Assembly: GCA_903927965.1 (NCBI GenBank)
Contig: CAIYPA010000463.1
Coordinates: 1 to 55,581 of the forward strand
Source: an uncultured Bacteroidia bacterium
Lineage (GTDB): Bacteria > Bacteroidota > Bacteroidia > Bacteroidales > Prolixibacteraceae
Length of the DNA: 55,581 nucleotides
Direction of reading: 5' to 3'
The notes under the pieces were generated by a model. It searched no databases, had not been told where the DNA came from, and saw only the letters and a list, made by a program, of their open reading frames with translations. Below are positions 8,895-19,300 of this stretch, piece after piece. Positions within the stretch are counted from its first letter, which is position 1. Each line of letters begins with the position of its first letter. The position numbers and the translations under genes were made by a program.

Positions 8895-11363
8895 ATGAAT
8901 ATCTATCTATTAGCATTTTCAACAATTTTCTTGCTTACTAATTTGGTTTGTTCTGCTCAAAAATCCTCATCACCCAAATGTTTTAGTGGAATTTATCCTG
9001 CCCTGGCCAATTACAACAACGAAGGGGAATGTGGAACAGGTGCAGTAGTTCCCTGGGCCGACCGGTTATGGATCATCACCTATGGTCCACACCTGCCATT
9101 TGGCTCGGCAGACAAGCTTTATGAAATAACACCCGAACTTCAAAAATTTACAAGGCCTGAAAGTATAGGTGGTACTCCCGCCAACAGGATGATCCACAAA
9201 GAGAGCAACCAGCTTTTTATCGGCCCTTATGCGATCGATAACAACCGAAATGTGAGGGTCATTTCCTACAAGGATATGCCTGGCCGTCACACCGGAAATG
9301 CACGCCACCTGACTGATCCTGCAGGTAAAATCTATTATGGAACTATGGAAGAGGGTTTCTATGAAGTGGATGTGAAAACGCTAAAACCTACTATGCTTTA
9401 CGAAGATCTAAATGTTACAAAAAAGAAGACAAACGAAACCGAAGGGAATTTTAAGGGTTCACTGCTCCCTGGTGCTCATGGAAAAGGGTTCTATTCGGGC
9501 CAGGGTGTTATGGTTTACAGCAACAATGGAGAACCATCGGCGGAAGCTTTGAAAAAATTCGATATCAAGTCGGGTGTTTTGGCAGAATGGAACGGGAAAG
9601 ACTGGAAGGTAATCCGTCGTAACCAGTTTACCGAAGTGACGGGCCCGGGTGGAATATATGGAAATTCAAATCCAACAACCGACCCAATCTGGGTAAATGG
9701 ATGGGACCACAAATCATTGTTGATTGGTGTCCGTGACAACGGGAAATGGAGTTTTTACAGGCTTCCAAAAGCTAGCCACTCTTATGATGGTGCGCATGGC
9801 TGGAATACCGAATGGCCCCGCATCCGCGATATCGGAACAACTGAAAAGCCTGACTATATGATGACCATGCATGGGATGTTCTGGCATTTCCCAGCAACTT
9901 TTACATCCGATAACTCAGCTGGTATCCGTCCACGTTCAGCTTATCTGAAAGTAATTGGTGACTTTGCCCGATGGAACAACCAACTTGTTTTTGGATGCGA
10001 CGATGCAGCCAAAAGCGAGTTCCTGAACAAGCGCAAAGCCAAGGGCAGCGTTGCCGGCCCCGGACAGTCGAACTCAAATTTGTGGTTCACTTCACCTGAA
10101 AAACCTGACCAGCTTGGGCCAAACACTTCCGAGGGGGCAGTCTGGCTTTCAGAAGAGGTTAAAGCCGGTGAGGTTTCTGAACCATTCCTTTTTGCGGGTT
10201 GGGACTTTCGCACCGCCTGGGTAAAAAATGAAGGAAAACAACCTGTAATATTTACTTTTGAAATTGACGAGAAAGGCAATAACACATGGAAATCCATCAA
10301 ATCATTAAAGCTAAATGCAGATGTAGCTGTAAATGTTCCTTTTACTGAGAAAGGCGAATGGATCCGGGTAAAAACAGACCAGGCTACCAATGCCACAGTG
10401 CATTTTTCGTACAGCCAAAAAGACAAACGGACGGTTAATTCTGATCCGATTTTTACAGGTTTGACAAAGGTAAGTGAGCAGACTTCAAATGCCGGATTAC
10501 TCTGGGACCTGGGTGACAACCGCCGACAAATGGGTATTCTGGCTGGAACAGTTTCAGATAAGGATTTTACGGAAACAGGTTATTACGAACTCGATTCCCT
10601 GATGAACCTTGTTAAAAAAGCGGATGCCGTGACTGCTTCCTACATTCGTGAGAAGATGATCATTCCAAAGGAAGTTATTACGATTGACCAATCCTCTGTC
10701 CTTATTGTCGATGACTCAGGCAGACGCTGGAGATTACCAAAAGGAAACAATAAATTTGATGGGTTGATTCACAATGGATTGATGCGAATTTGCCGGGAAG
10801 TTGCCACGGAACGTGACTTGTTCAATTGCCAAGGTACTTTCTATGAATTGCCTGCCGAAAATGCAGATGGATATGCAAAAATCCGCCCCATCGCCTCGCA
10901 TAATTTTCGCATCTATGACTATACCTCCTTTCGTGGTATGTTGATTATGACAGGTTTAAATCTATCCTCAGCTAAAGGTAATTCCCATGTGGTAACTTCT
11001 TCCGATGGAAAGGCTGCTCTATGGGCAGGGGCAATTGACGATTTGTGGCAATTGGGAAAACCTGTTGGCGAAGGCGGCCCATGGAAGGACACCCAGGTAA
11101 AGGCGGGCGCTGCTTCTGATCCATATCTGATCGGGTTCTACGACAAGCGCAGCCTGAAACTTTCGCATGACCTGAAAGAACCTGTCACATTTAGAATTGA
11201 AGTTGAGCCGGTCGGCCATGGACCCTGGATGACCTATCAAACAATAACGGTAAAACCTGGAGAGAGTAAAGAATATACATTTACAGATTATTTCCAGTCA
11301 CGTTGGATCAGGTTTGTGGCCAATAAAGACTGTAAGGCTACAGCATGGCTGAAATATGAATAA
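8895..11363 (+). CDS. Secreted two-module protein of unknown function in the glycan locus
   Basis: I do not recognise the family. The 822-residue protein has a Sec signal peptide (core about 4-17, likely cut after SAQ at about 22). The N-terminal third has recurring short strands with polar turns (WADRLWIITYGPHLP, NQLFIGPYAID, KIYYGTMEEGFYEVDV), which suggest a beta-propeller. The protein carries two related modules. One is encoded at about 10100-10425 (QLGPN..VKAGEVSEPFLFAGWD..WIRVKTDQATNATVHFSY) and the other at about 11035-11360 (QLGKPVGEGGPW..VKAGAASDPYLIGFYD..WIRFVANKDCKATAWLKY). Each looks like a beta-sandwich. The place between SusD and a GH29 fucosidase suggests a glycan-degrading or glycan-binding role outside the inner membrane; no catalytic residues can be named. 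It is 131 bp before the fucosidase gene and on the same strand. Confidence 0.85.
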   Translation: MNIYLLAFSTIFLLTNLVCSAQKSSSPKCFSGIYPALANYNNEGECGTGAVVPWADRLWIITYGPHLPFGSADKLYEITPELQKFTRPESIGGTPANRMIHKESNQLFIGPYAIDNNRNVRVISYKDMPGRHTGNARHLTDPAGKIYYGTMEEGFYEVDVKTLKPTMLYEDLNVTKKKTNETEGNFKGSLLPGAHGKGFYSGQGVMVYSNNGEPSAEALKKFDIKSGVLAEWNGKDWKVIRRNQFTEVTGPGGIYGNSNPTTDPIWVNGWDHKSLLIGVRDNGKWSFYRLPKASHSYDGAHGWNTEWPRIRDIGTTEKPDYMMTMHGMFWHFPATFTSDNSAGIRPRSAYLKVIGDFARWNNQLVFGCDDAAKSEFLNKRKAKGSVAGPGQSNSNLWFTSPEKPDQLGPNTSEGAVWLSEEVKAGEVSEPFLFAGWDFRTAWVKNEGKQPVIFTFEIDEKGNNTWKSIKSLKLNADVAVNVPFTEKGEWIRVKTDQATNATVHFSYSQKDKRTVNSDPIFTGLTKVSEQTSNAGLLWDLGDNRRQMGILAGTVSDKDFTETGYYELDSLMNLVKKADAVTASYIREKMIIPKEVITIDQSSVLIVDDSGRRWRLPKGNNKFDGLIHNGLMRICREVATERDLFNCQGTFYELPAENADGYAKIRPIASHNFRIYDYTSFRGMLIMTGLNLSSAKGNSHVVTSSDGKAALWAGAIDDLWQLGKPVGEGGPWKDTQVKAGAASDPYLIGFYDKRSLKLSHDLKEPVTFRIEVEPVGHGPWMTYQTITVKPGESKEYTFTDYFQSRWIRFVANKDCKATAWLKYE

Positions 11364-11387
11364 TATTGATTAATAGGTAATTGAGTG

Positions 11388-11436
11388 TACAAAATGCATA
11401 TTTGTTTGGAATTTCCGATCAAATATGTGTTTTGTA
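11388..11436. promoter_or_regulatory. Imperfect 17-bp dyad upstream of the fucosidase gene
   Basis: TACAAAATGCATATTTG (11388-11404) and CAAATATGTGTTTTGTA (11420-11436) pair at 15 of 17 positions around a 15-nt loop, 58 bp before the ATG at 11495. It may be an operator or a transcript hairpin that lowers readthrough. Like the dyad before the preceding gene, the mismatches sit together between two paired blocks. Confidence 0.35.
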
Positions 11437-11494
11437 TCAAAAATTCGGTTTGATGAAAACTTGAAATTGAATTTCTTCAATATAATAGTTCAAG

Positions 11495-12727
11495 ATGAAA
11501 ACATATTTACTGATAATCATAGCTATAATCTTTGGTCAAACCTTTAAACTGACTGCTCAGGGAAAAAAATCGGAGGTTATTCCCTATTTTTTAAAGGAAT
11601 ATTCCGATACTTACATACAATCGCCGCGTAAAGCAACACTTTCATGGTTCAATCAGGCAAGGTTGGGAATGTTTATCCATTGGGGAGTATGGGGAAAATA
11701 CCATTCAGCATGGGCCATGTACAACCGAAAAATCCCATTGGAGCAATACCAAAAAGATGCACGTGAAGTAGATGCATCGGGATTCAATGCTTTGGAAATT
11801 GTAAAACTGGCAGAGGAAAGCGGTATGCACTATATTACCTTTGTTGCCAAACATCATGATGGGTTCTGCCTTTGGGACTCTAAGTTCACTGAATGGGACA
11901 GCATGGATTACCCAATGCACCGCGATTTTGTGGCGGAACTTGCCAAAGTTTGCCACGAAAGAAATATGCCCCTTTATATTTACTATTCGATTGGGATCGA
12001 CTGGACACATCCCTATTTTTTACCGGCAAATCTTTACAACCAGGGGCGACCAGTTTATGCTCAAACTCCTGAGTATTTTAAATATTCAAAACCTGAGGAC
12101 TTTGAAATATACAGGGAATTTTGTAAAAATCAGCTTACCGAACTTTGTACCAAATATGGGCCTGTTGCTGGTTTTTGGTTCGATCCTTTAGGAGGAGTTC
12201 TGACTAACAGCGAATTATTCAATATTCAGGAATTCTACGACCTTATTCACAAATACCAACCCCATGCCCTGATCAATTTTAAAACCGGAGCCACCGGTAC
12301 TGAAGATATCCTTGTAGGTGAAAGGGAGTTGAAGTCCATCAGCATGCATTACCCTGGCAACACACCCCAGGATCAGCTGATCCGAAAGTTATCAGATGAA
12401 GCATGGAACAAAAATTTCGAAAAAAAAGCTGAAATTGCAGTAACAAGTCAGGGTACATGGGAATGGAGCCCGCAAAACCAATGTCAGGATGTCGATGTTC
12501 TCTGGAAAATGCTTTTAGGTGCTGCAAAAAACAATGCCAATCTACTGCTTAACTTCGGGCCAAAGCCAGATGGGTCAATTCCTGAAGATGTTTCCACCAA
12601 TTTCAGGGCACTGGGTGTCCGTATCCTAAAAGAAGGATACCCGTCATTGAATCTTACTGATTATTTGAAGTTGCGTCAGCAAGGTACTGCACTCGATAAG
12701 ACAGAACAAGTAAAGACTGCTCGATAA
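11495..12727 (+). CDS. Alpha-L-fucosidase, glycoside hydrolase family 29
   Basis: The 410-residue protein has a Sec signal peptide (core about 4-15, cut near TAQ at 22). It shows GH29 signatures: MFIHWG at 59-64, the FVAKHHDGFCLW block, and AGFWFD with D230 as the expected catalytic nucleophile by comparison with the WFD aspartate of characterised GH29 enzymes. A C-terminal ANLLLNFGPKPDGSIPEDV ends the catalytic barrel. No carbohydrate-binding or sorting domain follows, so it is a short GH29, probably periplasmic. It removes alpha-linked fucose from oligosaccharides brought in by SusCD. It is the last gene of the locus on this strand; no clear terminator follows. Confidence 0.95.
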   Translation: MKTYLLIIIAIIFGQTFKLTAQGKKSEVIPYFLKEYSDTYIQSPRKATLSWFNQARLGMFIHWGVWGKYHSAWAMYNRKIPLEQYQKDAREVDASGFNALEIVKLAEESGMHYITFVAKHHDGFCLWDSKFTEWDSMDYPMHRDFVAELAKVCHERNMPLYIYYSIGIDWTHPYFLPANLYNQGRPVYAQTPEYFKYSKPEDFEIYREFCKNQLTELCTKYGPVAGFWFDPLGGVLTNSELFNIQEFYDLIHKYQPHALINFKTGATGTEDILVGERELKSISMHYPGNTPQDQLIRKLSDEAWNKNFEKKAEIAVTSQGTWEWSPQNQCQDVDVLWKMLLGAAKNNANLLLNFGPKPDGSIPEDVSTNFRALGVRILKEGYPSLNLTDYLKLRQQGTALDKTEQVKTAR

Positions 12728-13336
12728 TATGATCATCGCCAAATGAAGAATATTTATGATTTTGGTCAAATATAGGTACCCAGTCGAAAATCGATTTTCA
12801 GGTTAATTACAACCCACTCTGCAGTCTTTTCGCAATTTGTCCATGGATGTCACAACTTAGAGGATTCCATTGAACTAACAAATCAGAATGATTTCGCGAA
12901 AATCAGAGATTTTTTGTCTTTGTAACTTCCAATTAAAAGTAAAAATATTGGAAAATCATTAACGTTTTGACACCTTTTCAGTCATATAGCAGAGAATAAA
13001 GGTATGTAGAAATACCAACTCAACTTCAATTCTGAATTTTAATCAATCTGAAAATACGTTAAGCTATCTGGAATTGTTATAAATAACAACATATGAAATT
13101 ATACAAAGAACCCTTGATTATTTTGATGTTTTTTTATTGACTATCATATATTACTGTATAACAATTAGTTATACAGAATATGTTTTTATAATCTAAATTA
13201 TTTTTGCCAGTTTTAAAATACCCTTTATAAAACACTTCATTTGCAACCTATACATAAATCATTAAATTTGACATTCGATCATTTTCATTTGTATTTTTAT
13301 ATTTTACTTTAATAGTTAATTTGTATTACATTTTAA
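12728..13336. other. 609-bp AT-rich spacer before the giant protein gene
   Basis: No gene is seen. It holds a perfect 14-bp palindrome GAAAATCGATTTTC (12786-12799), a perfect 9-bp dyad CTGTATAAC/GTTATACAG with a 5-nt loop (13154-13176), and the promoter described at 13240-13270. Confidence 0.7.
13240..13270 (+). promoter_or_regulatory. Bacteroidota-type promoter for the giant protein gene
   Basis: TTTG at 13240-13243 is followed by a 19-base spacer and TAAATTTG at 13263-13270, a full match to the Bacteroidota vegetative consensus. Transcription would start near 13277, leaving a leader of about 60 bases before the ATG at 13337. Confidence 0.7.
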
Positions 13337-16300
13337 ATGGTAAAAACGGAAGGCCATAGTAAGAAAATTTTATCCTTTACAGTAATCCGTTTCTGTGCTG
13401 TGATACTTGGTGTTTTATTAAGCCAATTGAACTATGGGCAACCCTGTAATCTTTCGGTAAACCCAGGAAACAATATTCCAATATGTTTCGGTGCATCGAC
13501 ACAATTAATAGCCACACCATCAGGGTTCAACGATCTAGCACAGGTTACTTATTCCTGGTCTCCTGTTAATGGTTTAAATGACCCTCTAATCGCCAATCCA
13601 ATTGCCAATCCCATTTCAACCACTACTTATATTGTCACTGTTACTGAAGGGGCTTGTACAAGTCAGAATTCTGTTACAATCACTGTAAACCCTTCACCTG
13701 ATGCAAATTTTGGGACAAATACTTCAGTATGTAGCAGCCATTACATTCGGTTGGGTGCAACTTCTGTAAGTGGGAATACCTATTTGTGGACTGCCAATCC
13801 TACAGATCCAACATTAACTGTCGCAAACAACACATTATCAAACCCATCTGTAAAGCCAATTCAAACAACAACCTATACTTTGCAAGAAACCATAACTGCA
13901 ACCGGGTGCTATAAAGAAAATAACGTTACAATAACTGTCGATCCCATACCGGATGCTGATTTTACTTTTACCAATAACTTGACCTCCTGTACCATGGTAC
14001 AATTTACATCATCGGTAAACGGCTCTGGCAATTATAATTACAGTTGGAATTTTGGTGATGGGGAAACATCAACTGAACCGAACCCATTACATGAATTTCA
14101 TGCTTATGGTAATAGTGGAAAAAAAAATCCACCATATCCTGTATCATTGCAGGTAACTGATCAATTGTCAGGATGTCTCAACGATCCAGCACACCAAGAT
14201 GTCCCTGTCACACTGTCCCCAGACCCGTCTTTTAATATTACGAATTCTAAAGGTGGCACACAATTTCTTAGTGGTATGTTTCTCAATTGCACTTCATCAA
14301 GTTCAAATCCTAAATGTACTTTTCAGGTTTATAACGGCAGTACTACAACCAGCTCAAACACAAGATATGTTATCGACTGGGGAGATGGTAATGCACCGGA
14401 AGAAATATCAAATTTCACGACCAACAACGATTTTGCCTCCCATGAGTATTTAAGTTTAGGGTTTTTCAATATTGTCATTACTGTGTACAACTCGGTTACA
14501 GGATGCTCTGCGTCAAAAACATACTCATTCTATAGTGGAAATAGTCCCGGTGGCATGTTATACAATAATGGGAATACTTCCGATTGTGCCCCTTACACAA
14601 TAACATGGGATGTCTTAGGCACTGATAATAACCCACCCGGAACCACTTACGTTCTTTCGGTAAATGATGGTTCACCGAATGTCACTTACACACAGGAAAC
14701 TTTACCAAAACAAATCTCCCATCTTTTTACTCAGACATCCTGTGGAAAAAAATTCCCTACCAATGCTTTTACGGTCGGTTTTAGTATTAGTAACCCATGC
14801 ACCACTTCATTTACATCCCTTTCAGTAAAAGTAACCGAAAAACCGGTTGCATCATTTGACAAGAATACAGATAGCCACATTTGTTTAAATACGGAGACGA
14901 CTTTTACCGATTCGTCAACTGGCAATTATTTTCTAAAAGATAATTGTACCTCAAGCTATGTCAGAACCTGGTCGATCACGCCAGAAACAGGATGGGATAG
15001 AACAGCTGGGGCCTTTGGTCCTTCGTCTTCTACCTCAACATCTTCAATAAAGGTCAAGTTTACTGCTACAGGCAATTATCTCGTTCAACTCAAAATCCAT
15101 CAATCCGGATCAAACCCGTCAAGATGTACAGAAGATTTGATGACTATGCCCATTTGCGTTGAAGAGCCTCTGATACCACAATTTAGCGTGGATAAAGTAT
15201 CAGGATGTGCACCTCTTATTGTGAGCGCAACAAATTCAACCAATATTTCAAAATCTTGCCATGTACCTTTCTACTTGTGGGAAATTGTTTATCGCAGTGG
15301 CACTTGCGGAACAACAGCCGGTTATACATTTACAAACGGGACAAGTGCATCCTCTGCAAATCCATCTATCCAATTTACGAATCCAGGCACTTACGACCTG
15401 ACACTTACAACTGGCAATTCCTGTGATACTATTACAAGCCCTGTAAAAACAATAACTATAACCCAACCCCCGAAAGTCTCATTGTCAGCGATTGCATCTG
15501 TTTGCCAGACTTTTCCGGTAACAACAATAAATCCTGTTGGAACAGTATCAAACTGCGGATCCCAACCAATAACCTATGAATGGGATTTTCCAGGTGCAAA
15601 TACGACGACTTCTTCCAATGCCTCACCAGGCTCCATTAACTATGCCTTGCCAGGTACTTATTCCCTTTCGTTAAAGGCGACCAATGAGTGCGGTTCAACT
15701 ACTGAACCAAGTAATTCATTTACAATTACTTCATCTCCTACTGCCACCATTTCCGGAACTTCTGATGTTTGTCTAAACGCTGCACCTCCGAATGTTACTT
15801 TAACTGGTGCTAACGGCTTAGCCCCATATACTTTTACATATACCATCAATGGAGGTGGCAATATTGTTGTTAAGACTTCATCTGGAAATAGTGCGTCTGT
15901 ACTATCTCCTACCGGATTGGCAGGACTATTTGTTTATAGATTGATCAATGTTAAAGACTCAAACCCCGTTTCTTGTTTACAATCCCAGACGGGTACTGCG
16001 ACTATTCAAGTCAATCCCTTACCGACTGCCTCAATCTCTGGCACAACAAGTGCCTGTTTGAATGGACTTTCGCCACTGATTACCTTTACGGGTTCTAAAG
16101 GTACTGCGCCATATACATTTACATATAACGTGAACGGTGCTGGAATTCAGACGATTACAACAATAGCCGGAAACACTGTAACACTTCCGGTCCCGACATT
16201 AAATACAGGCACATTCAATTACAACCTGGTAAGTGTGAAAGATGCCAGTTCAACCTCATGCTCACAATCGCAAACTGGTACAGCATCTGTTACAATTAAT

Positions 16301-19300
16301 CAGATACCAGTCTATTCACCTGCACCGGATCAGGAATTTTGCAATGGAGCTATCGTTCCTGTTACCCCTGTCACAGCGACCTATACCTGGATAAATTCGA
16401 ATACGAATATCGGATTACAGGCTTCCGGAACTGGCAATATTCCTTCGTTTACTGCCACCAATACAGGTAACTCACCCATTTTCTCTACAATTACTGTAAC
16501 TCCATTTGCAAACGGTTGTACCGGTATTCCAAAATCGTTCACAATAACAGTCAATCCAACACCAATCTTAACTTTTTCGAGACAAAACGAAACGATTTGC
16601 TCAGGGGACAAGTCAAGCCTCGTGACTTTATCCACTCCAACATCAAATGCTACAACCGAATGGGCTGCCGACCCGGTTCCCGCTGGAATTACCGGAGTTA
16701 CAATATTAAGCGGAACAACCACAATCCCTGAACAAACATTGCTGAATGCCACTGACAAGTCTTTGACAATTACTTACAGGGCAAAGGCAAAAAGTACCGG
16801 ATATGTAACTTGCGAAGGATCAACTCTTACTTATACAATTACGATTAAACCTAAACCCAAAATTGTCGATTCACAAACAACGATTTGCACAGGTTCCACC
16901 ACTTCGGTGAATCCAATAAATGGTGGTTCGAATATTGTGCCGTCTGGCACCAATTATACCTGGAGCTCGCCTGTCATTAGCCCTGGTGGTGCAATTACTG
17001 GAGGAAGTGCTCAAAATGTTTCACAAGGAATTATTAATGTGACACTTATAAATACAACCAACGATATTGCCACAGCAACTTATACGGTTACGCCAAATGC
17101 AAATGGGTGTATTGGTAATCCTTTTACAGTAATTGTAACTGTAAATCCCAAGGATCAGGTTGAAATTCCAGCGGCACAAATCGTTTGTTCTGGCCAATCA
17201 ACCATTGTTGATTTCACATCTTTGAATATCGGTGGAACTACTTATTCATGGTTCAATGACAATCCAAATATTGGATTAGCTCCAGCAGGAACCGGGAATA
17301 TTGCTTTTAACGCAACGAACGCAGGTACTGCACCAATTACTGCTAATCTCACGGTATTTCCTACCTATAGTTATGGAGGCTTAAACTGTCAGAGTTCGCA
17401 CCAACAATTTCATATAACAGTAAATCCCAATGGGCAGGTCAATATCCCGGTATTAAGGACGTTTTGTAATGGTCAAAATGCTGTTATTAAATTAACTACA
17501 TCCAATACCGTGGGTTCAACGACCTATTCGTGGACCAACAACAATACTGGCATTGGATTATTAGCTTCCGGAAACACCGACCAATTGTCGTTTACAGCAC
17601 AAAACTCAGGCACTACACCAATTGTAGCAACGATTGCGGTCACTCCAACTTTTGATAATGGTGGGAAAATTTGCGAAGGACCGATAACACAGTTCGATAT
17701 TACAGTGAACCCTGATGCACAAGTTAATAACCTTGGGCCTCAGGTAACCTGTAGTTCACAGTCGGTCCCGGTAAATTTCACCACAACCAATTCTGTTGGG
17801 ATCACGACCTATTCATGGACCAACGATAATGCTAAAATTGGACTGCCTACTTTTGGAAATGGAAACTTGCTGTTTGTAACGCAAAACCCCGAAAATACTG
17901 CAATAAATGCAACGATCACTGTTACCCCAACCTTTAGTTATCGGAATGTTAGTTGTACAGGGCCATCAAAACAATTCGAGATTAGCGTAAATCCGTTGCC
18001 AAGTGTGATATTTACACCAGCGGATCAACCAATTTGTTCCGGGGATAAAACAGCCTTGGTTACCCTGAGTAGTGAGACCCTTGATGTCAACTTTTCCTGG
18101 ACAGCGGTAGTTCCGAACGGAATTACAGGCGCTGCTTTAAGTGGGACAGGTACAATTCCAGAACAAGTTCTCTTCAACACAACCAGTACACCTTTAATGG
18201 TAATCTACAAAGCGAAGGGTGTCCTTAAAAATTTTCAAAACTGTGAAGGACCGGAATACATTTACACGATTACGGTAAACCCAATCCCGAAAATTGTAAC
18301 TAATATATCCACAAATACTTGCAGCGGCAATTCCTTTTCAGTTTCTCCATCCAATGGAAACGGTAATATTGTACCTGTTGGAATAAAATACAAGTGGGAT
18401 GATCCTGTAATAAACCCATCAGGTTTAATAACCGGGGGCAGTGTTCAAAGTACACCACAAACAACGATTAGCCAAACACTTGTTAATACAACTAATTCTG
18501 TTGCCACCGCAACCTATCGAGTGACACCTATTGCAAATGGTTGTTCAGGACAACCATTTGAGGCAGTTGTTTCGGTAAATCCAGAAACACAGGTGGATAC
18601 GCCAGTGAATCAGTTCGTTTGTCCAAACGAATTAACAACAGTCAATTTTACTACATCCAATTTGGGAGGTGTTACGACTTATTCCTGGACAAATAACAAT
18701 TCGAGTATCGGATTGGCAGCTTCCGGGTCTGGGAACATTTCATTTACCACAAAAAATGCAACTACCTCGCCATTAACAGCTACAATAACGGTTACACCAA
18801 CCTATAGCTTAGGAGGCGAAAATTGTCAGGGTATGCCTAAACAATTCACCATAACCGTAAATCCTGTTGGTCAAATGAACATCCCTGCTATTCGAACCTT
18901 TTGCAATTCACAAGCATCTCAAGTAGTTTTTGGCACGGCAAATACAGGTGGTACAACAACTTATTCATGGACAAACAACAATCCTTCGATAGGCCTGCCT
19001 GATCAAGGTAGTGGGGATTTGACATTTACAGCCAACAATCCTGGCTCGGCACCCATTACGGCAACGATCAAGGTCACTCCTACCTTTACCAACAAGGGAG
19101 TTAGTTGTACTGGGCCTTTTACACTATTTGACATTACGATCAATCCTAGTGCTCAAGTAAATGGCATAAATGACCAGATATTTTGTAAATCCCAATCGGC
19201 TACTATTAATTTCACAACTTCTAACACAATTGGGAGTACAACGTATACATGGACCAATGACAATCCCAATATCGGACTTCCATCATCCGGTAATGGGAAC

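Noticed and set aside
9941-10519. 192-codon open frame antisense to the unknown secreted gene
   Set aside because: Lies wholly inside a well-supported gene; composition looks like a codon shadow.
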